A stretch of DNA of 64,000 nucleotides from Pelomonas sp047654785 (lineage in GTDB: Bacteria; Pseudomonadota; Gammaproteobacteria; Burkholderiales; Burkholderiaceae_C): positions 372,001-436,000 of the forward strand of contig NZ_JASGKQ010000003.1 of assembly GCF_047654785.1 (NCBI RefSeq). The letters run 5' to 3'. Numbering within the stretch: the stretch's first letter is position 1; every line of letters starts with the position of its first letter. The notes under the pieces were generated by a model. The model did no database searches and was not told the DNA's origin. It saw only the letters and a program-made list of their open reading frames with translations. Shown here piece after piece: positions 22,093-30,639 of the stretch. Both the position numbers and the translations under genes were made by a program.

Positions 22093-23055
22093 ATGCTCAG
22101 CAAACGCAACCCCCAGCTCAACAAGCACGGCGAGCTCATCCACCTGCTCTCCGTCGAAGGCCTGCCGCGCGCGGTCATCGAGCAGATCCTGGACACGGCC
22201 GGCAGCTTTTTGTCGGTCAACGACCGCGACGTGAAGAAGGTGCCGCTGCTGCGCGGCAAGTCGGTGTTCAACCTGTTCTTCGAGAACAGCACGCGCACCC
22301 GCACCACCTTCGAGATCGCCGCCAAGCGCCTGTCCGCCGACGTCATCAACCTCGACATCGCGCGCAGCTCCACCGCCAAGGGCGAGACGCTGCTGGACAC
22401 GGTGGCCAACCTGAGCGCGATGCATGCCGACATGTTCGTCGTGCGCCACAGTGAGAGCGGCGCGCCGCACCTGATCGCGCAGCACTGCGCGCCGCACGTC
22501 CACGTGGTGAACGCGGGCGACGGCCGGCACGCCCATCCGACGCAGGGGTTGCTGGACATGTACACGATCCGGCACTTCAAGCAGGACTTCCGCCAGCTGA
22601 CGGTGGCCATCGTCGGCGACATCGTGCACTCGCGCGTGGCGCGCTCCGACATCCATGCGCTGAACATCCTCGGCGTGCCCGAGATCCGCGCCGTCGGCCC
22701 CAAGACCCTGGTGCCCGGCGACCTGCGCGACATGGGCGTGCGCGTCTGCCACGACATGGCCGAGGGCGTGAGGGACGCCGACGTCGTCATCATGCTGCGC
22801 CTGCAGAACGAGCGCATGAACGGCGGCATGCTGCCCAGCAGCGGCGAGTTCTTCAAGCACTTCGGCCTGACGCCGGACAAGCTCGCGCTGGCCAAGCCCG
22901 ACGCCATCGTCATGCACCCCGGCCCCATCAACCGCGGCGTGGAGATCGCGTCCGAGGTGGCGGACGGCGAGCGCAGCGTGATCCTGCCGCAGGTGACGTT
23001 CGGCATCGCGGTGCGCATGGCGGTGATGGCCATCCTGGCGGGGAACGAAGCATGA
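22093..23055 (+). CDS. pyrB: Aspartate carbamoyltransferase catalytic subunit
   Basis: It condenses carbamoyl phosphate with aspartate in the second step of pyrimidine synthesis. The 320-residue chain begins MLSKRNPQLNKHGELIHLLS. It has the carbamoyl-phosphate loop FFENSTRTRTTFEIAAKRL, the mobile SSTAKGETLLDT loop, DGRHAHPTQGLLD and MHPGPINRGVEI, so all active-site blocks are intact. A GTG directly precedes the ATG at 22093; the ATG matches the family N-terminus, with GGGAG upstream. There is no pyrI. The next gene encodes an inactive dihydroorotase-like PyrC', the arrangement of class A-type ATCases that form PyrB6-PyrC'6 dodecamers. Confidence 0.96.
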   Translation: MLSKRNPQLNKHGELIHLLSVEGLPRAVIEQILDTAGSFLSVNDRDVKKVPLLRGKSVFNLFFENSTRTRTTFEIAAKRLSADVINLDIARSSTAKGETLLDTVANLSAMHADMFVVRHSESGAPHLIAQHCAPHVHVVNAGDGRHAHPTQGLLDMYTIRHFKQDFRQLTVAIVGDIVHSRVARSDIHALNILGVPEIRAVGPKTLVPGDLRDMGVRVCHDMAEGVRDADVVIMLRLQNERMNGGMLPSSGEFFKHFGLTPDKLALAKPDAIVMHPGPINRGVEIASEVADGERSVILPQVTFGIAVRMAVMAILAGNEA

Positions 23056-23063
23056 GGATGGCC

Positions 23064-23152
23064 CACCCCCGCGGCGCTTCGCGCCACCCCCTCAAGGGGG
23101 CACTCCCGGCCGACCGGCCAAGCCGGATCGGCGGGAGTCACTCGATGGGTGG
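23064..23152 (+). repeat. Type B dispersed palindromic repeat between pyrB and pyrC'
   Basis: CCCCCTCAAGGGGG (23087-23100) is followed by GACCGGCCAAGCCGGATC and CGATGGGTGG. A second copy with the same order lies after sco at 44169-44246 (CCCCCTCAAGGGGG, GACCGGCGGAGCCGGCTC, CCATGGGTG). It fills the 142-bp gap between two genes expected to be cotranscribed. Confidence 0.72.
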
Positions 23153-23197
23153 CGGCGCTGCGCGCGCCTCGACCGGTTCTGCACGGGAGTGCTGCAA

Positions 23198-24499
23198 GTG
23201 AAAATTCTGATCAAGAACGGCCGCCTCATCGATCCCGCATCGGGCCTGGACCGTGTCGGCGACCTCGCCATCGCCAACGGCCGCATCGTGCATCTGGGCG
23301 ATGTGGGCGACTTCCACGCCGACCGCATGGTGGACGCCACCGGCCTGGTCGTCGCGCCCGGCCTCGTGGACCTGTGCGCGCGGCTGCGCGAGCCCGGCCA
23401 CGAGCACGAGGGCCTGCTGGAGAGCGAACTCGCGGCGGCCGCGGCCGGCGGCGTGACCAGCCTGGTCTGCCCGCCCGACACCGACCCGGTGCTCGACGAG
23501 CCCGGCCTGGTCGAGATGCTCAAGTTCCGCGCCCGCAAGCTCAGCCGCTGCCGGCTGTTCCCGCTCGGCGCGCTGACGCGCCAGCTGGCCGGCGGCGCGC
23601 TGACCGAGATGGCCGAGCTGACCGAGGCCGGCTGCATCGGCTTCTCGCAGGCCGAGGTGCCGGTCAAGGACACGCTGGTGCTCAGCCGCGCGCTGCAGTA
23701 CGCGGCCACCTACGGCTACACCGTCTGGCTGCGCCCGCAGGACGCCTGGCTCTCCGGCGGCGTGGCCGCCAGCGGCGCGGTGGCGACGCGGCTGGGCCTG
23801 TCCGGCGTGCCGGTCAGCGCCGAGACGGTGGCGCTGCACACGTTGTTCGAGCTGGTGCGCGCCACCGGGGCGCGCGTCCACGTCTGCCGCCTCTCCAGCG
23901 CGGCCGGGGTGGCGCTGGTGCGCGCCGCCAAGCGCGAGGGCCTGCCCGTCACGGCCGACGTGTCCATCAACTCGCTGCACCTGAGCGACGTGGACATCGG
24001 CTACTTCGACCCGGCCATGCGCCTGACGCCGCCGCTGCGCCAGGGCCGCGACCGCGACGCGCTGCGCGCCGCGCTGGCCGACGGCACGCTGGACGCGCTG
24101 GTGTCCGACCACATGCCCGTCACGGCCGACGAGAAGAACGTGCCCTTCGCCGAGGCCACGCCCGGCGCGACCGGGCTGGAGCTGCTGCTGAGCCTGGCGC
24201 TGCGCTGGGCGCGCGATGCGCAGCTGCCGCTGCCGCGCGCGCTGGCCGCCGTCACCGCCGGGCCGGTGGGCGTGCTGGGCAGCGCGCTGGGCTCGCTCGC
24301 GGCCAGCGCGGGCCGGCTGGTGGAGGGCGGCGTGGCGGACGTCTGCGTGTTCGACGCCGACGCGAGCTGGGCCGTCGCGCCCGAGGCGCTGGCCAGCCAG
24401 GGCAAGCACACGCCGTTCGAGTTCTCGCGCAGCGGCTTCGAACTGCCCGCCCGCGTGCGCTGCACGCTGGTGGCGGGCCACCTCGCCTACGAGGCATGA
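23198..24499 (+). CDS. pyrC': Dihydroorotase-like protein, predicted non-catalytic (PyrC')
   Basis: A 433-residue amidohydrolase-fold protein aligned end to end with class I dihydroorotases, but missing the metal site. The zinc HxH of DxHxHLREPG is CAR in VDLCARLREPG, the strand usually ending HVS reads HVCRLSS, the TPHHL ligand block reads SINSLHL and DHAPH reads DHMPV. This is the pattern of Pseudomonas PyrC', a structural partner of PyrB with no dihydroorotase activity. An active pyrC must then exist elsewhere in the genome. Start: GTG 23198 with GGGAG 8-9 bases upstream; the in-frame GTG at 23189 overlaps that site and is less likely. Its stop overlaps the plsC start (ATGA). Confidence 0.9.
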   Translation: MKILIKNGRLIDPASGLDRVGDLAIANGRIVHLGDVGDFHADRMVDATGLVVAPGLVDLCARLREPGHEHEGLLESELAAAAAGGVTSLVCPPDTDPVLDEPGLVEMLKFRARKLSRCRLFPLGALTRQLAGGALTEMAELTEAGCIGFSQAEVPVKDTLVLSRALQYAATYGYTVWLRPQDAWLSGGVAASGAVATRLGLSGVPVSAETVALHTLFELVRATGARVHVCRLSSAAGVALVRAAKREGLPVTADVSINSLHLSDVDIGYFDPAMRLTPPLRQGRDRDALRAALADGTLDALVSDHMPVTADEKNVPFAEATPGATGLELLLSLALRWARDAQLPLPRALAAVTAGPVGVLGSALGSLAASAGRLVEGGVADVCVFDADASWAVAPEALASQGKHTPFEFSRSGFELPARVRCTLVAGHLAYEA

Positions 24500-25227
24500 G
24501 GCGCCTGGTCGCGGCCGCGCGCCTGGCGCGCCTGGCGCCGCATGTGCTGCACGGCCTGTGGATCGTGCGCACGAAGTTCGGGCGCCTGGCGCCGGCGCAG
24601 CGGCACGCGCACATCCAGTGGTGGTCGCGCAAGACGCTGCGCATCCTCGGCATCACGCTGACGGCCTCGGGCGGCGCCCCCCGCCCGGCCGGCCAACTGC
24701 TGGTGGCCAACCACGTCTCCTGGCTGGACATCGCCGCCGTGCACGCGGTGCTGCCGCAGGCGCGCTTCGTGTCCAAGGCGGACGTGAAGCACTGGCCCGT
24801 GGTGGGCGCGCTGGTCAGCGGCGCGGGCACGCTGTTCATCGAGCGCGCCAGCAAGCGCGACGCGCTGCGCGTGGTGCACCAGACGGCCGAGGCGCTGGCG
24901 GCCGGCGACTGCGTGGCCGTCTTCCCGGAAGGCACGACCGGCGCCGGCCCCGAGCTGCTGCCCTTCCACGCCAACCTGCTGCAGGCCGCCGTCGCCACCG
25001 GCGCGGCGACGCTGCCCGCCGTGCTGCGCTGGCACGAGCCCGGCGCGCGCTTCAGCCCGGCGGCGCGCTTCATCGGCGAGATGACGCTGGCGCAGAGCCT
25101 GTGGCGCATCGCGGCGGCGCGCGGCCTGGGCGTGGACGTGCAGCTGCTGCCCGCGCTGCCGGCCGAGGGCCTGGACCGCCGCGCGCTGGGCGAGGCGCTG
25201 CGGGCCGAGATCAGCGCGCGGCTCTGA
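24496..25227 (+). CDS. plsC: 1-acyl-sn-glycerol-3-phosphate acyltransferase family protein
   Basis: A 243-residue PlsC-family enzyme. It carries the catalytic NHVSWLD (NHx4D), the acceptor-binding FIERASKR and FPEGTTGAG, which define glycerolphosphate acyltransferases making phosphatidic acid at the inner membrane. A hydrophobic, Arg-rich N-terminus probably anchors it. It is coupled to pyrC' by a 4-bp overlap. It may instead be one of the paralogues acylating other lipids, such as ornithine lipid. Its last 17 bp overlap the tail of hyi on the opposite strand. Confidence 0.87.
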   Translation: MRRLVAAARLARLAPHVLHGLWIVRTKFGRLAPAQRHAHIQWWSRKTLRILGITLTASGGAPRPAGQLLVANHVSWLDIAAVHAVLPQARFVSKADVKHWPVVGALVSGAGTLFIERASKRDALRVVHQTAEALAAGDCVAVFPEGTTGAGPELLPFHANLLQAAVATGAATLPAVLRWHEPGARFSPAARFIGEMTLAQSLWRIAAARGLGVDVQLLPALPAEGLDRRALGEALRAEISARL

Positions 25228-25975
25228 GCCAGCCCAGCCCGGCCGAGGTGTCGCCGCGCGGCCGGTATTCCAGGCCGATGCGGCCGGGCCAGCCGCTGGA
25301 GTCGAGCAGCGCGAACTCGGCGCCGAATTCGCCGGCCTCGGGCTCGTGCCGGCCGGCCACGCCGGCCACCTGCACATGGCCGAGCAGGCCGAGGTCGAGC
25401 GCGCGCCCGAGGTGGGTCAGCGACTCGCCTTCCTCGATGCGGCAGTGGTAGAGGTCCAGCTGCAACTGCACGCGCGGCGTGCCGAGCTGGGCCAGCAGCG
25501 CCAGCGCCTGGGCCTGGTGGTGCAGGAAATAGCCCGGCATGTCGCGCCGGTTGATGGGCTCGACGGTCAGCGTGACCGTGTCGCCGGCCTGCGCGGCGGC
25601 CCAGCCGAGGTTGGCGAGCCAGGTGGCGCGCGCGGCGGGGCCGTCGTCGGTGCAGCCGGACAGCAGGTGCAGGCGCGGCGCGCCCAGCCGCGCGGCGAGG
25701 TCCAGGCCGCGCAGCGTCGCGTCGCGGAACTCGGCCTCGCGGCCGGGCAGGGCGGCGAAGCCGCGTTCGCCGGCCGCCCAGTCGCCGGCCGGCGCGTTGA
25801 TGAGCGCGACGTCCAGGCCGGCCAGCCGCACCGCGAGTGCGGCGGTGTCGTGCAGGTGCGGCTGCTGCAGCTCGACGGCCTGGAAGCCGTCGGCGCGCGC
25901 CGCGTCGGCGCGGTCGAGGTAGGGCCGCTGCGCGTACAGCCAGTCGAGGTTGGCGGCGAAGCGGCGCGGGATCAA
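25211..25975 (-). CDS. hyi: Hydroxypyruvate isomerase-like TIM-barrel protein
   Basis: A 254-residue AP-endonuclease-family-2 TIM barrel. It starts IPRRFAANLDWLYAQRPYLD, the usual Hyi opening, has the two active-site glutamates in TVEPINRRDMPGY and IGLEYRP, and QLDLYHCRIEEG with the metal-binding Asp and His. Hyi interconverts hydroxypyruvate and tartronate semialdehyde in glyoxylate use; some homologues act on other sugars (OtnI). Translation begins at a TTG (25973-25975) that overlaps the gpmA stop as TTGA, with AAGGCAAGG just upstream. Pairing with a phosphoglycerate mutase fits feeding of three-carbon acids into glycolysis. Confidence 0.83.
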   Translation of the reverse strand: MIPRRFAANLDWLYAQRPYLDRADAARADGFQAVELQQPHLHDTAALAVRLAGLDVALINAPAGDWAAGERGFAALPGREAEFRDATLRGLDLAARLGAPRLHLLSGCTDDGPAARATWLANLGWAAAQAGDTVTLTVEPINRRDMPGYFLHHQAQALALLAQLGTPRVQLQLDLYHCRIEEGESLTHLGRALDLGLLGHVQVAGVAGRHEPEAGEFGAEFALLDSSGWPGRIGLEYRPRGDTSAGLGWLRAAR

Positions 25976-26715
25976 GCCTTGCCTTGGTTGGCGACGGCCG
26001 CGGCGGCCCGGGCGGCGGCTTCGGGGTCGCCGAGGTAGTGGCTCTTGATGGGCTTGAGGTCGGCGTCCAGCTCGTAGACCAGCGGGATGCCGTTGGGGAT
26101 GTTGACGCCGACGATGGCGTCGTCGGCGATGCCGTCCAGGTACTTCACCAGCGCGCGGATGCTGTTGCCGTGCGCGGCGATGACGACGCGCTGGCCGGAC
26201 CGGATGGCCGGCGCGACGGTGTCGTTCCAGAACGGCAGCACGCGGGCGACGGTGTCCTTCAGGCATTCGGTCAGCGGCACGTCGCCGTCCTTCAGCCCGG
26301 CGTAGCGGCGGTCGCCGCGCTCGCTGCGCGGGTCGCCGACTTCCAACGCGGGCGGCGGCGTGTCGTAGCTGCGGCGCCAGATCAGCACCTGCTCGTCGCC
26401 GTACTGCTTGGCCATGTCGGCCTTGTTCAGGCCCTGCAGCGCGCCGTAGTGGCGCTCGTTGAGGCGCCAGTCGTGGCGCACCGGCAGCCAGGTGCGGTCC
26501 ATCTGGTCCAGGCAGTGCCACAGCGTCCAGACGGCGCGCTTGAGCACGGAGGTGTAGGCGAGGTCGAAGTCGTAGCCGGCCTCCTTCAGCAGCCGGCCGG
26601 CCTGCTGGGCCTGCGCGACGCCGGTGGGTGTCAGGTCCACGTCGGTCCAGCCGGTGAAGCGGTTTTCCAGGTTCCAGGTCGATTCGCCGTGGCGGATGAG
26701 GACGAGCTTGTGCAT
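25972..26715 (-). CDS. gpmA: 2,3-bisphosphoglycerate-dependent phosphoglycerate mutase
   Basis: A 247-residue glycolytic mutase interconverting 3- and 2-phosphoglycerate. The phospho-His9 lies in LIRHGESTWN, and YTSVLKRAVWT, LNERHYGALQGLNK and AAHGNSIRALVKYLDG (second catalytic His) follow, with NIPNGIPLVYEL near the end. Length and motifs are standard for the cofactor-dependent enzyme. It is followed with a 4-bp overlap by hyi and is divergent from the porin gene. Confidence 0.97.
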   Translation of the reverse strand: MHKLVLIRHGESTWNLENRFTGWTDVDLTPTGVAQAQQAGRLLKEAGYDFDLAYTSVLKRAVWTLWHCLDQMDRTWLPVRHDWRLNERHYGALQGLNKADMAKQYGDEQVLIWRRSYDTPPPALEVGDPRSERGDRRYAGLKDGDVPLTECLKDTVARVLPFWNDTVAPAIRSGQRVVIAAHGNSIRALVKYLDGIADDAIVGVNIPNGIPLVYELDADLKPIKSHYLGDPEAAARAAAAVANQGKA

Positions 26716-26744
26716 GGCCAGTGGTGTTGCAAAAACGGTTCGAA

Positions 26745-26750
26745 ATTGTA
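26745..26750 (-). promoter_or_regulatory. Candidate -10 element of gpmA
   Basis: On the minus strand the hexamer reads TACAAT, five of six consensus bases, 30 bp before the gpmA ATG. No matching -35 is obvious. The rest of the 194-bp gap to the porin gene holds a GGCGCG/CGCGCC hairpin (about 26829-26845) with a T-run after it on the plus strand, and nothing else I can assign. Confidence 0.4.
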
Positions 26751-26909
26751 GGGAGCGCCGCGGGCCCGGCGCGGGAGTCGGGTTCGACCGTGAATGACTG
26801 CGCGTTCGCCATTCGGCGAGGTGCGCCGGCGCGGAGGCCGCGCCCTAAGATTTTTTCGTCCGGCTGCGGTGCCCGCGGCCGGCTCGTCGAATCTCTTGCT
26901 GGAGCCCCC

Positions 26910-28115
26910 ATGAAACTGTCCCCCCGCCAATGCGCGCTGTCCGCGCTGATGGTCTGCATGTTCGGCGGCAGCGCCCAGGCCGCCGAGGAGCCGGGCATGT
27001 TCTCGCTGTCGGGCTTCGCGACGCTGGGCCTGGTCAAGACCGACACGGACGACGCCCAATTCGTCATCACCGGCCAGCGGCGCGGCGCCACGAAGCAGGT
27101 CAGCGGCGAGGTGGACAGCAAGCTCGGCGTGCAACTGGGCGCGAAGTTCAGCCCGGTGTTCTCGGCCACCGCGCAGGTGCTGACGCGCCAGACCGGCGAC
27201 GGCGACTACACGCCCGGCGTGGAGTGGGCCTTCGCCAAGGCGCAGCTGACGCCCGCGCTGTCGCTGCGCCTGGGCCGCATGGGCCTGCCGTTCTTCGCGG
27301 TGTCGGACTTCCGCGCGGTCGGCTTCGCCAACACCACGCTGCGCCCGGCGCCCGACGTCTACGGCCAGGTGCCGGTGAGCCATTTCGACGGCGCCGACGC
27401 GACCTGGCAGGCCGGCACGGGCCTGGGCACGGTCACCGCCCAGCTGTTCGGCGGGCAGTCCAAGGACACCGTCGGCCGCGTCGAGGTCGAGATGAAGAAG
27501 ATGGTGGGTTTCAATGCCACGCTGGAGCTGGACAACGGCCTGAGCCTGCGCGTGGGCCATGTGGCGGGCCGGATCACCGTCCATTCCACCCCGCTGAACA
27601 CGCTGGTGGCGACGCTGCGCGCGACGCCTTTCGCCAGCGTCGGCGACCAGCTCGACGCCAACAGCCGCAAGGCCAGCTTCAGCGGCCTGGGCCTGACCTG
27701 GGACGAGGGCGACTGGCTGCTCAACGCCGAGTACACCCAGCGCCGCACCGAGAGCTACATCGCCGACACCGACGGCTGGTACCTGACCGCCGGCCGCCGC
27801 TTCGGCACCTGGACGCCGTATGCCACCGTCTCGCAGGTGCGCACCGTGGACAGCAACGTCAACAACACCGTCCAGCCGCTGACGCCCGGCCTGGCCCAGC
27901 TCAGGGCGCTGGTGGACGGCGCGCTGGCCGGCCAGCACCTGGGGCAGAAGACCCTGGCCGTCGGCGCCCGCTGGGACTTCTACCGCAACTTCGCGCTCAA
28001 GGGCCAGTTCGAGCGCATCCGCCTGAACGGCAACGGCTTCTTCACGCAGGCCAAGCCCGGCTTCGCCAACAGCTCGGTGAACGTGCTGAGCGTGGCCGTC
28101 GACACCGTGTTCTGA
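26910..28115 (+). CDS. Outer-membrane porin-like beta-barrel protein
   Basis: A 401-residue protein with a signal peptide (ALSALMVCMFGGSAQA) and a predicted single beta-barrel. It has alternating amphipathic strands, the opening SLSGFATLGLVKTD, internal GRMGLPFFAVSDFRAVGFAN and a terminal Phe (VAVDTVF), as in trimeric porin-like proteins. It resembles the DcaP/short-chain-amide porin-like group more than the classic OmpC-like porins, but this is by pattern only. A ribosome-binding GGAG lies 5 bases before the ATG. It is followed 19 bp later by a small periplasmic binding-like protein on the same strand, so the two probably work together. Confidence 0.75.
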   Translation: MKLSPRQCALSALMVCMFGGSAQAAEEPGMFSLSGFATLGLVKTDTDDAQFVITGQRRGATKQVSGEVDSKLGVQLGAKFSPVFSATAQVLTRQTGDGDYTPGVEWAFAKAQLTPALSLRLGRMGLPFFAVSDFRAVGFANTTLRPAPDVYGQVPVSHFDGADATWQAGTGLGTVTAQLFGGQSKDTVGRVEVEMKKMVGFNATLELDNGLSLRVGHVAGRITVHSTPLNTLVATLRATPFASVGDQLDANSRKASFSGLGLTWDEGDWLLNAEYTQRRTESYIADTDGWYLTAGRRFGTWTPYATVSQVRTVDSNVNNTVQPLTPGLAQLRALVDGALAGQHLGQKTLAVGARWDFYRNFALKGQFERIRLNGNGFFTQAKPGFANSSVNVLSVAVDTVF

Positions 28116-28134
28116 GCCCAGGAGACCGAACGCC

Positions 28135-28557
28135 ATGAGCAGCATCCGCACCCTCGCCGCCGCCGCGCTCCTGTGCGCCGCCGGCGCCGCGCAGGCCCAG
28201 GTGGCCGTCATCGTCAACCCGAAGAACGCGGCCGCCACGCTGACGGCCGACCAGGTCGCCGGCGTCTTCCTGGGCAAGACCCGCACGCTGCCCGGCGGCG
28301 GCGCGGCGACGCCGGTGGACCAGGCCGAGTCGGCCGCCATCCGCGAGCAGTTCTACGCCAAGGTCACCGGCAAGCAGTCGGCCCAGGTCAAGGCCGCGTG
28401 GTCGCGCCTGGTGTTCTCGGGCAAGGGCACGCCGCCCAAGGAGCTGGCCAGCTCGGCGGAGGTGAAGAAGTTCGTCGCCGCCAATCCCGACGCCATCGGC
28501 TATATCGAGAAATCTGCCGTGGATGGCAGCGTCAAGGCGGTGCTGACCGTGGATTGA
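28135..28557 (+). CDS. Small periplasmic phosphate-binding-like (PBP-like) protein
   Basis: A 140-residue exported protein with a signal peptide (LAAAALLCAAGAAQA). It matches a single lobe of PstS-like binding proteins: VIVNPKNAAATLTADQVAGV, FLGKTRTLPGG, IREQFYAKVTGKQSAQVKAA, the W-x3-FSGKG turn and ANPDAIGYIEKSAVDGSVKA. Stand-alone proteins of this size are annotated as phosphate ABC transporter substrate-binding-like, but no transporter genes accompany it and ligand binding is unproved. It follows the porin gene by 19 bp and ends before a strong terminator. Confidence 0.75.
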   Translation: MSSIRTLAAAALLCAAGAAQAQVAVIVNPKNAAATLTADQVAGVFLGKTRTLPGGGAATPVDQAESAAIREQFYAKVTGKQSAQVKAAWSRLVFSGKGTPPKELASSAEVKKFVAANPDAIGYIEKSAVDGSVKAVLTVD

Positions 28558-28583
28558 AAGGCGGCCGGCGGTCCATGATGAAG

Positions 28584-28608
28584 CGCGCCGCAGCCGCGGC
28601 GCGTTTTT
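28584..28608 (+). terminator. Terminator after the PBP-like gene
   Basis: CGCGCCGC (28584-28591) pairs with GCGGCGCG (28596-28603) around AGCC and is followed by five T residues. It closes the porin/PBP transcript 20 bp before the chemoreceptor gene. Confidence 0.85.
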
Positions 28609-28627
28609 GTTGCCCAGGAGACAGCGA

Positions 28628-30142
28628 ATGAATGTGAAGACCCGGATCTGGCTGCTGCCGGCGCTGGCGGCGGCGATCTTTGCCGTCGGCATCGCCGCCG
28701 TGCTGTTCTTTTCTTCGCGGACCTCCGACGCGATCCGCGCCGTGGGCCAGGTGGACTACCCCTTCGTGGACACCACCACCCAGTTCTCCACCCAGCTCGA
28801 AGCGCTGGGCGCCACGATCCAGAGCGCCGTCGCCGAGGGCGAGTGGAAGCGCCTGGACGAAGCCAACGAGCGCGCGGCCGGCCTGCGCAAGCTCATCGCC
28901 GGCATCGAGGCGATCGCCGGCAAGGCCGACACCGGCGCACGGCTGAAGAAGGACTTCGAGACCTACTACGCCGCGTCCGTCGAGACGGCTGAACTCTTCC
29001 TGGGCAAGCGGCAGGGCGACCAGGCCGCTGCGGTCACGAAGATGCAGGCCGCGCTGCAGGCGCTGGAGGGCGAACTGAAGGCCGCCCGCGCCGAGGCCGC
29101 GCAGGGCTTCGACGCCGGGCTGGAGCGGGCGCAGGCCGGCGTTTCGTCCAGCCTCTGGGCCATCGTCATCAGCGGCGTGGTGGTGGTGCTGTGCCTGGGC
29201 GGCGGCTCCTTCCTGATCATCGGCGGCGTGTGGCGCCAGCTCGGCGGCGAGCCCGAGTACGCCCGCGACGTGATGCGCCAGATGGCCGACGGCGACCTGT
29301 CTCAGGACATCCGGGTCGCGCCCGGCGCCGAGCAGAGCCTGCTGGCGGCGGTGCGCGACATGTCGCGCGGCCTGTCGGCCATCGTCGCCAACGTGCGCAC
29401 CGGCACCGACTCCATGACCGTCGCCTCGCGCGAGATCGCCGCCGGCAACCAGGACCTGTCCGAGCGCACCGAGAAGCAGGCCGGCTCGCTGGAGCAGACC
29501 GCCGGCAACATGCAGGGGCTGACCGACACCGTGCGCCAGAGCGCCGACGCCGCGGCCCAGGCCAACCAGCTGGCCGGCTCGGCCGCCGCCGTGGCGCGCA
29601 AGGGCGGCGAGGTGGTCGGCCAGGTGGTCGCGACGATGGACGAGATCAACGCCAGCTCGCAGAAGATCGCCGACATCATCGGTGTCATCGACGGCATCGC
29701 CTTCCAGACCAACATCCTGGCGCTGAACGCCGCCGTCGAGGCGGCACGTGCGGGCGAGCAGGGCCGCGGCTTCGCGGTGGTGGCCGGCGAGGTGCGCTCG
29801 CTGGCCGGCCGCAGCGCCGACGCGGCGCGCGAGATCAAGGGCCTGATCGGCGCCAGCGTCGACCGCGTGGCCTCCGGCTCGCGCCTGGTGCAGGACGCCG
29901 GCGCCACCATGACCGAGATCGTCGCCAGCGTGCAGCGCGTCTCCGACATCATCAGCGAGATCACCGCCGCGTCGGTCGAGCAGAGCCAGGGCATCGGCCA
30001 GGTCAACCAGTCGGTCATGCAGCTGGACCAGATGACCCAGCAGAACGCCGCGCTCGTGGAGCAGGCCGCAGCGGCGGCCAGCAGCCTGGAGCAGCAGGCC
30101 GTGAACCTGCAGCAGGCGGTGGCGACGTTCAAGCTCATGTGA
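28628..30142 (+). CDS. Methyl-accepting chemotaxis protein
   Basis: A 504-residue transmembrane chemoreceptor. TM1 spans about residues 7-28, followed by a short helical periplasmic sensor that looks like a four-helix bundle (about 30-172), TM2 about 175-200, a HAMP linker and the signalling domain with the tip DGIAFQTNILALNAAVEAAR then AGEQGRGFAVVAGEVRSLA. The conserved tip binds CheW and CheA. The C-terminus ends VATFKLM with no CheR/CheB-tethering pentapeptide. The ligand is unknown; its place after a porin and a binding-like protein raises the possibility of sensing the same solute. It is separated from them by a terminator and has its own GGAG site. Confidence 0.93.
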   Translation: MNVKTRIWLLPALAAAIFAVGIAAVLFFSSRTSDAIRAVGQVDYPFVDTTTQFSTQLEALGATIQSAVAEGEWKRLDEANERAAGLRKLIAGIEAIAGKADTGARLKKDFETYYAASVETAELFLGKRQGDQAAAVTKMQAALQALEGELKAARAEAAQGFDAGLERAQAGVSSSLWAIVISGVVVVLCLGGGSFLIIGGVWRQLGGEPEYARDVMRQMADGDLSQDIRVAPGAEQSLLAAVRDMSRGLSAIVANVRTGTDSMTVASREIAAGNQDLSERTEKQAGSLEQTAGNMQGLTDTVRQSADAAAQANQLAGSAAAVARKGGEVVGQVVATMDEINASSQKIADIIGVIDGIAFQTNILALNAAVEAARAGEQGRGFAVVAGEVRSLAGRSADAAREIKGLIGASVDRVASGSRLVQDAGATMTEIVASVQRVSDIISEITAASVEQSQGIGQVNQSVMQLDQMTQQNAALVEQAAAAASSLEQQAVNLQQAVATFKLM

Positions 30143-30193
30143 CGACCCTCGCCGATAATCGCCGGCTTGTCCGCAAGCCTTGACGGTGAACGT

Positions 30194-30604
30194 TTGAACT
30201 TCCTGATCGAAAACTGGTTCCTGGTCGCCGCCGCGCTGCTCTCCGGCGGCATGCTGCTGTGGCCGCTGCTGCAGGCCGGCGGCCGCGGCGCGTCCGTCAG
30301 CAGCGCCGAAGCGGTGCAGCTCATCAACCGCGAGAAGGGCGTGCTGATCGACGTCAGCGAGCCCGAGGAATTCGCCAAGGGCCGCCCGGTCGGCGCGCGC
30401 AACGTGCCGTTCGGCCAGTTGGAGGGCCACAAGTCCCTGCCCAGCAACAAGGCCCTGCCGCTGGTGGTGGTGTGCCCGACCGGCGCGCGCGCCAGCCGCG
30501 CCGCGGGCATGCTGCGCAAGCTGGGCTACGAGAAGGCCCAGGTGCTGGCAGGCGGCCTCAAGGCCTGGCAGGAGGCCAACCTGCCGGTGGAAAAGTCCGC
30601 CTGA
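30194..30604 (+). CDS. Membrane-anchored rhodanese-like sulfurtransferase
   Basis: A 136-residue protein. It has an N-terminal membrane helix (FLIENWFLVAAALLSGGMLL) and one rhodanese domain with VLIDVSEPEEFAKGRPVGAR and the active-site loop VVVCPTGARASRAA, in which the persulfide Cys is present. It should transfer sulfane sulfur at the membrane. The TTG start at 30194 was chosen because MNFLIENW is the usual opening; a GATAAT box lies about 35 bp upstream. It forms a conserved run with grxC, secB and gpsA. Confidence 0.85.
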   Translation: MNFLIENWFLVAAALLSGGMLLWPLLQAGGRGASVSSAEAVQLINREKGVLIDVSEPEEFAKGRPVGARNVPFGQLEGHKSLPSNKALPLVVVCPTGARASRAAGMLRKLGYEKAQVLAGGLKAWQEANLPVEKSA

Positions 30605-30639
30605 GGCGGCCGCCCTTCCCGCTGCCAAGGAGAACCGCG

